Below are positions 1 through 8,868 of a stretch of 64,000 bases of DNA, in pieces. Below the pieces are notes generated by a model. It was not told the DNA's origin. It saw only the letters and a program-made list of their open reading frames with translations, and made no database searches. The stretch comes from Paenibacillus sp. MMS20-IR301. GTDB lineage: Bacteria > Bacillota > Bacilli > Paenibacillales > Paenibacillaceae. The stretch lies in the NCBI RefSeq assembly GCF_032302195.1, contig NZ_CP135275.1, forward strand, positions 7,461,001-7,525,000. The letters are read 5' to 3'. Made by a program: the position numbers and the translations under genes. The first letter of the stretch is position 1. Each line of letters opens with the position of its first letter.

Positions 1-234
1 CGCAGACATGAAGTAAGACCAGGTTTAACTGGTTACGCTCAAGTAAATGGTCGCAATGCGATTAGTTGGGAGCAAAAATTTAATCTGGATGTTAATTATG
101 TAGATCAAATTAGTTTTTCAGGGGATTGGAGAATCATCTTTTTTACAATAAAAAAGGTGTTTATAAGAGAAGGAATTAATTCGGAAACTTCAGCAACAAT
201 GGAATATTTTCAGGGAAGTAAGGTGAAGAGTTAG
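1..234 (+). CDS. C-terminal end of an undecaprenyl-phosphate sugar phosphotransferase (partial)
   Basis: The window opens inside this gene; 77 codons remain. The peptide contains VRPGLTGYAQVNGRN near its start, the hallmark of the bacterial sugar transferase family (WcaJ/EpsL/WbaP C-terminal type), followed by a short basic and aromatic tail. Such enzymes sit in the cytoplasmic membrane and transfer the first sugar 1-phosphate from a UDP-sugar to undecaprenyl phosphate, which starts each polysaccharide repeat unit. That fits the glycosyltransferase, polymerase and flippase genes downstream. Its TAG stop shares a G with the GTG start of the next gene, so the two are translationally coupled. 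The sugar it transfers cannot be read from this fragment. Confidence 0.88.
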   Translation, partial: RRHEVRPGLTGYAQVNGRNAISWEQKFNLDVNYVDQISFSGDWRIIFFTIKKVFIREGINSETSATMEYFQGSKVKS

Positions 235-1217
235 TGAATGATTTAAATATACTGATACTGAGTGCAGGACGAAGGGTTGAGTTGGTTCAATGTTTTAAGG
301 CTGCAGCACAAAAGTTACAAATAAGTGCTAAAGTAGTTGCGGGAGATTGTTCGAATATTGCCCCTGCCCTTTATTTTGCTGATAAGGCGGTTGTTCTGCC
401 GAAAATTCATGAGCCTAATTACATTGATGAAATTATAAATATATGTAAAGCAAATGAAATTGCATTAGTTATCCCGACAATAGACACTGACTTGCTTTTG
501 TTGGCTGAACAAAAGGAAAGAATTGAATCAATAAGTGGTACAAAACTACTGCTCTCTGATCTTAATGTAGTAGCTATTTGCCGAGATAAAGTGGAGTTTC
601 AGAGATTTCTTGAGAATCATAAATTTCAAATCCCAAAAATGTATACAAATAATGAGTTAGATTCTACAGAGTTATCATATCCTTTATTTATAAAGCCTAA
701 ATCAGGAAGTTCAAGTGTTAATACTTTTAAAGTATGCAATAGGGCTGAGCTTAATACTTATCGACAGATCGTAAACCAACCTATTATCCAAGATTATATT
801 TCCGGACAGGAATTTACTGTAGATGTTTTTCTGGATTTCTCAGGAAAAGTAATAACGATTGTGCCTCGAGAAAGAATCGCTACACGAAGTGGTGAAATTT
901 CGAAGGGTAAGATTGTGAAGGATACTGATATCATTGAGGATGTTAAGAGATTAGTTGATGTTTTAAAACCTATTGGACATATTACTGTTCAGTTAATGAA
1001 AACTGAAAAGGGAATTGAATATATAGAAATCAATCCTCGATTTGGTGGTGGCGCACCCATGAGTATAAAAAGCGGTGCGGACAGCTGTGAAAACTTATAT
1101 AAACTTCTTATGGGAGAAAAACTTGATTACAACGAGTCTTATCGTGATCAAGCTCTATTTCTTAGATACGACAGTGCTATAGCTCTTGACGAGAATATGG
1201 AGATCATTGAATGGTAA
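234..1217 (+). CDS. ATP-grasp ligase in the polysaccharide cluster
   Basis: A 327-residue ATP-grasp protein of the carbamoyl-phosphate-synthase-like type. The N-terminal part (about 1-115) looks like the pre-ATP-grasp Rossmann-like domain and begins LNILILSAGRRVELV. Nucleotide-binding lysines lie in LFIKPKSGSSS (about 151-161), a metal/ATP glutamate in GQEFTVDVF (about 191-199), and the Mg-binding Glu/Asn pair in IEINPRFGGG (about 264-273). ATP-grasp enzymes join a carboxylate to an amine through an acyl phosphate. Here the substrate is unknown; modification of a sugar acid or addition of an amino acid to the glycan is an inference from context. GTG start, one-base overlap upstream, seven-base overlap with the HAD gene downstream, so the two probably act together. 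Codon use is AT-rich. Confidence 0.85.
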   Translation: MNDLNILILSAGRRVELVQCFKAAAQKLQISAKVVAGDCSNIAPALYFADKAVVLPKIHEPNYIDEIINICKANEIALVIPTIDTDLLLLAEQKERIESISGTKLLLSDLNVVAICRDKVEFQRFLENHKFQIPKMYTNNELDSTELSYPLFIKPKSGSSSVNTFKVCNRAELNTYRQIVNQPIIQDYISGQEFTVDVFLDFSGKVITIVPRERIATRSGEISKGKIVKDTDIIEDVKRLVDVLKPIGHITVQLMKTEKGIEYIEINPRFGGGAPMSIKSGADSCENLYKLLMGEKLDYNESYRDQALFLRYDSAIALDENMEIIEW

Positions 1218-1882
1218 AGGCAGTTATTTTTGACCTTGATGATACATTGATTTCTGAAAAGGAATATATTAAAAGTGGGTACATGCATATTTCTAATATT
1301 TTGCATCAAAAGTATGGCGTTCATCAAGAGACTTGCTATAATGACTTGTTATATATATTTAATGAAAGCCCTAGAAAAGTGTTTGACAGACTGTTGACAA
1401 GCTACGAGATTGACTATATGCCTGAGGAAATAATGGGATTAATAAGTGCATATCGTGAGCATTACCCTACGATTAGTTTCTATAGTGATGTACTACCTTG
1501 TATTCAATTGCTAAAAAATAAAGGAATACTTACGGGGGTTATTACTGATGGATATGCATTCGGTCAAAGACAAAAGCTTAAGGTATTAAATGCAGAATCT
1601 TTATTTAATGAGATAATTGTTACTGATGAACTCGGCAGAGACTATTGGAAGCCCCATCCCAGAGCTTTTGAATTAATGAGCTCCAAGTTAAATGTTTCAT
1701 TTGAAGATATGACATATGTAGGAGATAACCCTGAAAAGGATTTTTATATCAGCAAACTATATCCAATTACAACTATTCGTATACATCGCAAGGGCGTTCA
1801 TCAGAATAAAAGTTATTTTGAGGGTATACTCGAACATAATAGTTATAATAGTTTATCTGATTTTGCTGTAACTGTAACATAA
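1211..1882 (+). CDS. HAD-superfamily hydrolase
   Basis: A 223-residue haloacid dehalogenase-like phosphatase. Motif I is FDLDDT (about 7-12) with the nucleophile and acid/base aspartates, motif II is in GVITDG, the motif III lysine is in DYWKPHPRAF, and motif IV is GDNPEKD. A helical cap (about 20-95) is inserted after motif I, typical of C1-cap phosphatases of the phosphoglycolate phosphatase/YjjG type. It overlaps the ATP-grasp gene by seven bases. The likely role is removal of a phosphate from a small metabolite or sugar phosphate used in making or decorating the polysaccharide; the exact substrate is not visible. Confidence 0.85.
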   Translation: MVKAVIFDLDDTLISEKEYIKSGYMHISNILHQKYGVHQETCYNDLLYIFNESPRKVFDRLLTSYEIDYMPEEIMGLISAYREHYPTISFYSDVLPCIQLLKNKGILTGVITDGYAFGQRQKLKVLNAESLFNEIIVTDELGRDYWKPHPRAFELMSSKLNVSFEDMTYVGDNPEKDFYISKLYPITTIRIHRKGVHQNKSYFEGILEHNSYNSLSDFAVTVT

Positions 1883-1896
1883 AGAGGGGAACGGAT

Positions 1897-3063
1897 ATGG
1901 AAGAAGTTTTGGGTATTCTTTTCTATTTAAGTGGTTTTATTATTATATGGGCAATGATTGGCTACAAATTATCCTTAAAAATAATACATCGGTTGTTTAA
2001 ATTTATTAAAGTAAAGAAGAATTATAGCCACATACCGACTGTAACAGTGATGGTTGTTGCACATAATGAAGAGAAGGTAATCTTGGAGAAACTTCAAAAT
2101 CTTATTAATATTGATTATCCGGCGGACAAAATTCAATTTATTATTGCATCAGATCATAGCACCGATGAAACGAATCAAATTGTCAGATCATTTATATCCA
2201 CTCAACCTGCTCAGCAAATAAGACTTTTTGAAGTGAAAAATCGTAAAGGAAAGACAAATGCTCAAAATGAAGCTCAGAAAACAGTAATTACTGAGTTTTT
2301 AGTTATGACTGATGCAAATTCTATGCTTGATCGAAAAGCCGTTAGGGAACTGATGGCTGCATTTACTAGCGAGGATATTTCCTATGTAACTGGAAGAGTT
2401 ACCTTTATAAATGAATCAGTTAGTGCAATTAGCGGAGCTGAAACAATTTATTGGGATAGCGATCTTTTGACTAGGGAGATTGAAAGTCAAATGCAAACAA
2501 TTACAGCGGGGAATGGTGCCTTGTATGCTTGCCGAAATTCAGAATACGAAGATTTCGACCTGATTCAGAGCCATGACACCGCCATGCCCCTACATTTTGC
2601 TTTAAAGCAAAAGAGGGCTATCGCAAACCATGATGCCATAGCTTACGAAAAAGCTGGTGAGAATGTAGAAGATGAATTCGGACGCAAGGTGAGAATGAAC
2701 CGCTTAATATTAAAGCATATTTTACCTGACTTCAGAATACTAAATATCTTCAAATATAAATGGTTCACTTATTTTTATTTTGGTCATCGCACCTGTAGAT
2801 ATTTGCTTTGGTTAGCTCATTTTATTTTATATGTGACTAGTGCGCTGCTGGCAGGTCAAACCTGGTTCTACATGTTGGTGTTTGCTGGTCAGACGTTGTT
2901 TTACTTAATTGCTTTATTTACAGCAATATCCAAATATAAAAATAAATACTTTACAATGGTTTACTATTACAGCATAACGATTGTTGCTCAATGGGTTGGA
3001 GTATATAAAATAATTACAGGGCAAACAAAGCCGTTTTGGGAAAAAGCAGAGAGTACACGATAA
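1897..3063 (+). CDS. Membrane-anchored family 2 glycosyltransferase
   Basis: A 388-residue processive-type GT2 enzyme. An N-terminal membrane segment (about 5-25) is followed by the GT-A domain: VTVMVVAHNEE (about 50-60), IIASDHSTDET (about 83-93), a TDANS metal-binding site, and a later GNGALYA and HDTAMPLHF region like that of cellulose, hyaluronan and poly-GlcNAc synthases. Hydrophobic stretches near the C-terminus (about 300-375) give two or three more membrane spans. It would transfer a sugar from a nucleotide donor to a lipid-linked acceptor at the cytoplasmic face. Ribosome site AGAGGGGA precedes the ATG. Donor and linkage are unknown. Confidence 0.85.
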   Translation: MEEVLGILFYLSGFIIIWAMIGYKLSLKIIHRLFKFIKVKKNYSHIPTVTVMVVAHNEEKVILEKLQNLINIDYPADKIQFIIASDHSTDETNQIVRSFISTQPAQQIRLFEVKNRKGKTNAQNEAQKTVITEFLVMTDANSMLDRKAVRELMAAFTSEDISYVTGRVTFINESVSAISGAETIYWDSDLLTREIESQMQTITAGNGALYACRNSEYEDFDLIQSHDTAMPLHFALKQKRAIANHDAIAYEKAGENVEDEFGRKVRMNRLILKHILPDFRILNIFKYKWFTYFYFGHRTCRYLLWLAHFILYVTSALLAGQTWFYMLVFAGQTLFYLIALFTAISKYKNKYFTMVYYYSITIVAQWVGVYKIITGQTKPFWEKAESTR

Positions 3064-3075
3064 CCGGAGGATCTA

Positions 3076-3984
3076 ATGATAGTAGTTAGAGTTATGGGTG
3101 GTTTAGGAAACCAAATGTTTCAAGTTGCATATGCAAGATCGCTCGCATTGGAATATGGTGAGGACGTTTATCTCGATATATCGGCATATGATAAATATAA
3201 AATAAGAAACTTTTCATTGTCGAACTTGCAAGTAAGTGATTTGGTTCAATATGATGAAAAGATATTGTTCAGCTCGCCACAGCGTTTGTTCTTACGCTCA
3301 ACACAAAAAATGTATCATATCTATCAAAAGATAACAAAAACGTTAACCGAGATTGATAGATATGGGCAATTCCCATTCAGACTATTAACTAAATATGGTC
3401 TGTATTACAATTTTGATCGTTATTACTACGCTAGCAGACCAAGTAAAGCTAGACTTAAATGTGTGTATGGATATTTTCAAAGTGAGAAATACTTTAAAAA
3501 GTATAAACAGCAGATTTCTGAAGAGCTGAAGGTTAAGAATTCAGTTTCGCCCCGCGAAAGAGATATATTGGATGCAATTATTCAAGAAAATGCTATTGCT
3601 GTCAGTCTCCGACTAGGTGACGATTATCGTAATTCTACATCTCTAAATGTCTGTGATGAAGACTATTTTATTAATGCTATGGATAAGATATACAAGGTTC
3701 ACCCGGACGCAGTTTTTTATGTTTTTTCCGACGATATTGACAGAGCTAAGAAATTTAACTTTAATTATCCTGTGCGATTCGTTGAAGGGTTTAAGGATTA
3801 CGAAAGCTTACGCTTAATGTACTCTTGCAAACATTTTGTTATTTCAAATAGTTCTTTTTCATGGTGGGGGGCTTATCTAGCAGAGCATCCAGATAAAATG
3901 GTTATTGCACCCGATCGATGGTATAACGATACTAGAGTTAAACCAGATATATATTGGGATGGTTTAACATTGATTAAGATCTGA
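3076..3984 (+). CDS. Alpha-1,2-fucosyltransferase-like glycosyltransferase (GT11)
   Basis: 302 residues. The N-terminus MGGLGNQMFQVAYARSLA is the signature of the GT11 alpha-1,2-fucosyltransferase family. The internal VSLRLGDDY matches the HxRxGDY-like GDP-binding motif, and the C-terminal FVISNSSFSWWGAYLAE motif is also conserved in GT11. Characterised members use GDP-L-fucose and act on terminal galactose in O-antigens and capsules. No GDP-fucose synthesis genes (gmd, fcl) are in this window, so they would have to lie upstream or elsewhere, or the enzyme uses a different donor. Ribosome site GGAGG, 12 bases after the previous gene. Confidence 0.88.
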   Translation: MIVVRVMGGLGNQMFQVAYARSLALEYGEDVYLDISAYDKYKIRNFSLSNLQVSDLVQYDEKILFSSPQRLFLRSTQKMYHIYQKITKTLTEIDRYGQFPFRLLTKYGLYYNFDRYYYASRPSKARLKCVYGYFQSEKYFKKYKQQISEELKVKNSVSPRERDILDAIIQENAIAVSLRLGDDYRNSTSLNVCDEDYFINAMDKIYKVHPDAVFYVFSDDIDRAKKFNFNYPVRFVEGFKDYESLRLMYSCKHFVISNSSFSWWGAYLAEHPDKMVIAPDRWYNDTRVKPDIYWDGLTLIKI

Positions 3985-3999
3985 CAGGAGTTATACAAT

Positions 4000-4827
4000 A
4001 TGAAAAAAGTTAAACTCGTATTTGTGGTTCTTACATTCAGAAACGCAAAGGATTTAATAGATTTATTAAAGAGTATTGAAGTAAAGGTTAATGTTTCTTA
4101 TAAAGTGATTATTATCAATAGTTACTATGATGAATTGAGTGCAGATGAAATTAAGTTAATAGCTGATTCATACGATTGTGATTTTTTAAATGTCCCTAAT
4201 AAAGGTTATGGTGCTGGAAACAATAAAGGAATAACTTATGCAAAAGAAAATTATAGTTTTAACTTTTTAATTATCTGTAATCCGGATACAGTATTAATAA
4301 ATTTTGATTACGTGAACTTAGTAAATAAAGAGGGATCAATTATTGGTCCAGAGATAACCTCGAAAAAGGGCACTAAGCAGAACCCTTTTAAGTATTTCGA
4401 TGCGAAAATACTAGACTTAATCACTTATTTTGGTTTTTTACATAATAATATATTTTTTGTTTATATTTCTATTGTGGTCAATAAAATCATTAAAATATTC
4501 CTTAACAGCTATAATAATATTCTTCAAAAAAAAGAGCATAAAACATATTCTTGTCATGGTTCTTTTGTAATATTTGGTACTAATGCTTTAGATAAGTTGG
4601 GAAAACCGTATAATGAGAAAATGTTTTTATTTTGTGAAGAGGATCATGTTGCTAAGCTAGCCAAAGAAAAAAAGGTTGAAACTATAATCAACCATAGCCT
4701 CCAAATTTATCATAAAGAGGATGGAAGCATGAACTTAGTGAGTAATATAGTGACTTCAAAGCATCTCAAGGAATCATATATTGAATTTTATAAATACTGG
4801 TATAAAACAAGGCTAAAGGAGTTGTAA
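4000..4827 (+). CDS. Family 2 glycosyltransferase (rhamnosyltransferase-like)
   Basis: A 275-residue soluble GT2 protein. The fold is recognisable from VVLTFRNAKDL near residue 10, VIIINSYYDELS near 35-46, NKGYGAGNNKGI near 67-78 and ICNPDT (the DxD-equivalent region) near 97-102. This arrangement is common in WbbL-type rhamnosyltransferases, and the rfb dTDP-sugar genes downstream would fit, but the donor is an inference. Very AT-rich with long A and T runs. It lies 15 bases after the GT11 gene and one base before the UDP-glucose dehydrogenase gene. Confidence 0.8.
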   Translation: MKKVKLVFVVLTFRNAKDLIDLLKSIEVKVNVSYKVIIINSYYDELSADEIKLIADSYDCDFLNVPNKGYGAGNNKGITYAKENYSFNFLIICNPDTVLINFDYVNLVNKEGSIIGPEITSKKGTKQNPFKYFDAKILDLITYFGFLHNNIFFVYISIVVNKIIKIFLNSYNNILQKKEHKTYSCHGSFVIFGTNALDKLGKPYNEKMFLFCEEDHVAKLAKEKKVETIINHSLQIYHKEDGSMNLVSNIVTSKHLKESYIEFYKYWYKTRLKEL

Positions 4828-4828
4828 A

Positions 4829-5995
4829 ATGAAGATTGCCATTGTGGGTATTGGATATGTAGGATTATCAAATGCTATATTGTTAGCACAGCATAATGAA
4901 GTCTATGCTCTTGATGTAGATCAAGAAAAGGTAAGGCAAGTTAATGAAAAAATATCACCAATTGTTGATGCTGAAATTGAGGAATACTTGAAAAACTGTA
5001 ACTTAAAGTTGAAGGCTACCTCAGACGCTTATCTTGCTATTTCAGGCGCGCAGTATGTAATTATTTGCACACCGACCAATTATGACCCTGCTAAAAATTT
5101 TTTTGATACAACTACTGTGGAGGATATTATAGAAAAAACTCTTAGTATTAATTCTCGAGCTACTATGATTATAAAATCAACTGTCCCTGTAGGATACACA
5201 GAGAAGGTAAAACATAAATATAATTCAAAAAGTATCATCTTTTCACCGGAATTCTTAAGGGAAGGTAAGGCTTTATATGATAATTTATATCCATCCCGAA
5301 TAGTAGTAGGTGATGACTCCGAGCAAGCAAGGTCTTATGCAAATCTCCAATTGGCAGGAGCATTGAAAAAAGAAGTTGAGGTTTTATACACTAATCCTAC
5401 AGAAGCAGAAGCCATTAAATTATTCTCTAATACCTTTCTTGCCCTTCGAATAGCATACTTTAATGAGTTGGATTCATATGCAGAAATTAGAGGACTTTCA
5501 AGTAAACAAATTATTGAAGGAGTGGGGTTGGATCCTCGGATAGGAAATCATTATAACAATCCGTCATTTGGTTATGGAGGTTATTGTTTGCCTAAGGATA
5601 CAAAGCAGCTGCTGGCTAATTACCATGATGTCCCACAAAATATCATGTCAGCAATAGTTGATGCTAACAAAACCAGAAAAGATCATATATATAAAATGAT
5701 TATGAAAAGGAACCCGAAAGTAGTTGGTATTTATAGATTGACAATGAAAAAGGATTCAGATAATTTTAGAGATTCAGCAATTCAAGGAATAATACAGCGA
5801 ATTGATTCGGATAAAGTAGAAATTATTATTTATGAACCTAATATTAGATTGAAAGAATATAGCGAGTTTAAAGTTGTGAATGAATTGAATGATTTTAAGA
5901 GACTAGCGGATGTTATCGTAGCTAATAGACTTACGGATGAAATAAATGATGTTAGAGAAAAAGTGTATACAAGAGATTTATTCAGTAGAGATTAG
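4829..5995 (+). CDS. ugd: UDP-glucose 6-dehydrogenase
   Basis: 388 residues, the same length as Escherichia coli Ugd, which it strongly resembles. The NAD-binding GIGYVGLSN is at about 7-15, the central helix holds EFLREGKALYDNLYPSRIV (about 141-159), and the catalytic cysteine is C253 in FGYGGYCLPKDTKQL. The enzyme oxidises UDP-glucose twice to UDP-glucuronic acid, supplying a negatively charged sugar for the polysaccharide. Ribosome site AAGGAG overlaps the end of the previous gene. The similarity to enterobacterial rather than typical Bacillus TuaD-length enzymes, with AT-rich codon use, supports horizontal movement of this block. Confidence 0.95.
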   Translation: MKIAIVGIGYVGLSNAILLAQHNEVYALDVDQEKVRQVNEKISPIVDAEIEEYLKNCNLKLKATSDAYLAISGAQYVIICTPTNYDPAKNFFDTTTVEDIIEKTLSINSRATMIIKSTVPVGYTEKVKHKYNSKSIIFSPEFLREGKALYDNLYPSRIVVGDDSEQARSYANLQLAGALKKEVEVLYTNPTEAEAIKLFSNTFLALRIAYFNELDSYAEIRGLSSKQIIEGVGLDPRIGNHYNNPSFGYGGYCLPKDTKQLLANYHDVPQNIMSAIVDANKTRKDHIYKMIMKRNPKVVGIYRLTMKKDSDNFRDSAIQGIIQRIDSDKVEIIIYEPNIRLKEYSEFKVVNELNDFKRLADVIVANRLTDEINDVREKVYTRDLFSRD

Positions 5996-6010
5996 TATCA
6001 GGGGGATAAA

Positions 6011-7276
6011 ATGTACCTGCTCACCTTAATTTTTTTTCTTAGCGCATCTATATTTTTGGTTAAATTTACCGCGAAAAACTGGATGAACCCTGGAAATGTA
6101 ATGATGTCTTTCTGGGCGTTCTTCTTAATAGCGAGCCTATTATTTTTACATAAATATGAATGGGATTATCTGGGCTTGTTTTGGATAATATCCTTATGTC
6201 TAATCTTTAATTTTGGAATTCATTTTGGAATCAGCTATTCAAAGCGGGGTTTAACATCAACTAAACAAGCATCATGCAAGCATGAATTTTTAAGGTCCGG
6301 TTCCTGGAATGTAATTATTATATTTATTATAATTGGGCTGTTGAAATCGATTATTGAGGTTAGTCTCTATGGTTTTAATCTATCAATGATCTTTGATTTA
6401 AACAATCTAGTAGATATAAATACAGAGATTGCTTATCGGCGCTACAATGGGGCAAGTTACAGTAATGTTATTTTGCAAATAATGAATATTTTTGTGTATA
6501 GCGCACCATTATGTGGGGGATATGTATTAATATATTCTAAAAGCAGCAAAGAAAAAATTATAGCCTTGTGTTCGTTAGTTCCTGTTATTTTAAATTTGAT
6601 GATTACTAATACTAAAGCGGGATTGATAGCGAGTGTATTTTTATGGGTTAGTGGCTGTTTTGTTGGTTATTTAAATGCTCGTAGAACCTTTATGAAATTT
6701 AAAAAAAGACAAGTCATTCTGGGAGTAGTCTCCGTATTTCTCTTACTTGCAGTACTTTACTCGTCCATGTTGTTTAGAATCGGAGATTTTAGTTCTAACA
6801 CTATGAACATTGTTAATGACAAATTTCTTGTATATGCATTGGGGCATGTTCCTTCTTTTGATCTTTGGCTATCTCAATATTATACAAATGATAATTATTA
6901 TTTAGGAAAGTATACTTTCCTAGGAGTTATTGATGCTTTTGGGTGGGGAACCAGGGATCAAGGAGTTTATACTTTTTTGCAGGGTAGTTTAAGTAATGTG
7001 TTTACTGCATTCAGGGGATTAATTGAAGACTTTGGAATAATAGGAGCCATGGTTTTTATTGCAATCTTGGGATTTATAAGTGGGATTTCGTTCAATAGCG
7101 TAGTTAGTGGAAGAAATAACAAAATTAGTATTACACTTTTAGCCTCAATTTACTTTTTTATTTTTTATTCTTTTATAATCTCTCCATGGACTTATAATTC
7201 ATATATTTTAGTCTTTTTTGTTTTCTATGTATTTCTATTTCTTTCTTCAAAAAAGAGAGAACTTCGTTGCGATTAA
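6011..7276 (+). CDS. Wzy-like O-antigen/polysaccharide polymerase
   Basis: A 421-residue polytopic membrane protein with about ten to twelve hydrophobic segments and a hydrophilic loop around residues 255-320 that contains tyrosine-rich and charged residues. Sequence conservation in this class is low, so the call rests on topology, length, and position beside a flippase and glycosyltransferases. Wzy proteins join lipid-linked repeat units on the outer face of the membrane. The nearest family is probably the oligosaccharide repeat unit polymerase group. ATG preceded by AGGGGG; 15 bases after ugd. Confidence 0.75.
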   Translation: MYLLTLIFFLSASIFLVKFTAKNWMNPGNVMMSFWAFFLIASLLFLHKYEWDYLGLFWIISLCLIFNFGIHFGISYSKRGLTSTKQASCKHEFLRSGSWNVIIIFIIIGLLKSIIEVSLYGFNLSMIFDLNNLVDINTEIAYRRYNGASYSNVILQIMNIFVYSAPLCGGYVLIYSKSSKEKIIALCSLVPVILNLMITNTKAGLIASVFLWVSGCFVGYLNARRTFMKFKKRQVILGVVSVFLLLAVLYSSMLFRIGDFSSNTMNIVNDKFLVYALGHVPSFDLWLSQYYTNDNYYLGKYTFLGVIDAFGWGTRDQGVYTFLQGSLSNVFTAFRGLIEDFGIIGAMVFIAILGFISGISFNSVVSGRNNKISITLLASIYFFIFYSFIISPWTYNSYILVFFVFYVFLFLSSKKRELRCD

Positions 7277-7325
7277 AGTATAAGTTGATACCTATAACTA
7301 GATAAGAGAGATGAGTAAGATATAA

Positions 7326-8855
7326 ATGAGAAAACAAGCTATGATTGTGATGATTTTAACAATTGTTGCTAAAGCAATTGGATTTTTAAGAGATATTTCA
7401 CTCTCTTATTTTTATGGTGCATCAGAATTGAGTGATGCATATCTAATATCGCTAACTATTCCTGGTGTTATATTCGCTTTCATTGGAACTGGTTTATCAA
7501 CATGCTATATACCCATTTACAATGATATATTAACAAAGGAAAGTAAAGAGAAGGCCGTACAGTTTACAAATAATCTAATATACATTGTAATGCTTTGCTG
7601 CTTAATAATTGTGCTGCTTGTATTTACATTTACCAGAGAGATTGTCTTTTTGTTTGCCTCAGGGTTTTCAGAATCAACAATTGGCCATGCGATCTTGTTT
7701 ACAAGAATTGGAGTTGTTAGTGTATTCTTCTCTGGATTGATATACGTTTTTAATAGTTATCTTCAGACTAATAATTACTTTTCTTCAACTGTTGTTGCAG
7801 GGATTCCTGCTAGTATTTTTGTTGTTTTTGCAACTATTCTAAGTGGGGAATTTGATATTGTATATCTTGCAATCGGGAATTCATTGAGCTTTGCCATTCA
7901 ATTTTTATTTCTAGTTCCATATTTAAAGAAATCGGGCTTTCGTTGGATTAGTTATTTTAGTTTAAACGATAAATATATTAAGCAAGTGCTGAAGTTGTCA
8001 GTTCCAGTTATTTTAGGAGTTTCAATTAATCAGATTAATATTTTGGTAGATAGAACGATTGCGTCACATATAGTAATTGGTGGGATTTCTGCTTTAACTT
8101 ATGCTAATAAGTTGAATCTATTTATTCAGGGTATCTTTGTCTTATCTATCGCTTCAATATTCTATCCGATTATTTCTAAAATGGCTGCTGAACAATCCAT
8201 AAATAAAATTAAGCATGTTTTGTCTGAATCAATAAGCATAATAATGTTACTAATTATTCCTGTTACATTAGGCTCGATGATTTTTTCTAAAGAAGTTGTT
8301 TCATTTCTCTTTTCAAGAGGGGAATTTGATGTGACGGCATTGCAAATGACTTCATCGGCATTGTTTTTTTATTCTTTAGGAATGATAGGATTTGGTTTGA
8401 GAGAAATTCTTGTACGAGTATTCTATGCTGTTCAAGATACTAAAACTCCAACAATAAATGCTTCGTTAGGTCTAATAGTAAATATAGTACTAAGTTTTAT
8501 TTTTGCCCGTTTCTTAGGGGTAGGGGGCCTCGCTTTAGCCACATCCATTGCTGCTATAATTACTACAGGTTTGCTTTTTATAAATTTACGTAAGAAAATT
8601 GGACCTTTTGGTATAAAAGAACTTTTAGTTGTTTCTATTAAAATTCTGATTGCATCATTAGTGATGGCAGTATTAGCTAGATTAAGCTATATTACTTTAT
8701 TAAATATTATGTCACAAGTTTCTGCATTGCTTTTAGCGATAAGTATTGGTGTTGGAATATATTGCGTTATTATTTCTATGATGAAGATTAAAGATGTTGA
8801 TAAGTTGACAAGAATTCTTAAAATAAAGTTTTTAAAAGGCAAGAATAATAATTAA
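7326..8855 (+). CDS. MurJ/MviN-family lipid-linked oligosaccharide flippase (Wzx role)
   Basis: 509 residues with about fourteen predicted membrane spans. The start of the protein (IVAKAIGFLRDISLSYFYG, about 13-31), a following DAYL and the central FGLREILVRVFYAVQDTKTP are characteristic of the MviN/MurJ family rather than the PST/Wzx family. MurJ flips lipid II; inside a polysaccharide operon such a paralogue most likely moves the undecaprenyl-linked repeat unit to the outer face. No other Wzx candidate is present in the window. It lies 49 bases after the polymerase gene and 13 before rfbA. A contribution to cell wall lipid II export cannot be excluded. Confidence 0.85.
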   Translation: MRKQAMIVMILTIVAKAIGFLRDISLSYFYGASELSDAYLISLTIPGVIFAFIGTGLSTCYIPIYNDILTKESKEKAVQFTNNLIYIVMLCCLIIVLLVFTFTREIVFLFASGFSESTIGHAILFTRIGVVSVFFSGLIYVFNSYLQTNNYFSSTVVAGIPASIFVVFATILSGEFDIVYLAIGNSLSFAIQFLFLVPYLKKSGFRWISYFSLNDKYIKQVLKLSVPVILGVSINQINILVDRTIASHIVIGGISALTYANKLNLFIQGIFVLSIASIFYPIISKMAAEQSINKIKHVLSESISIIMLLIIPVTLGSMIFSKEVVSFLFSRGEFDVTALQMTSSALFFYSLGMIGFGLREILVRVFYAVQDTKTPTINASLGLIVNIVLSFIFARFLGVGGLALATSIAAIITTGLLFINLRKKIGPFGIKELLVVSIKILIASLVMAVLARLSYITLLNIMSQVSALLLAISIGVGIYCVIISMMKIKDVDKLTRILKIKFLKGKNNN

Positions 8856-8868
8856 AGAGGTGAGTTAA

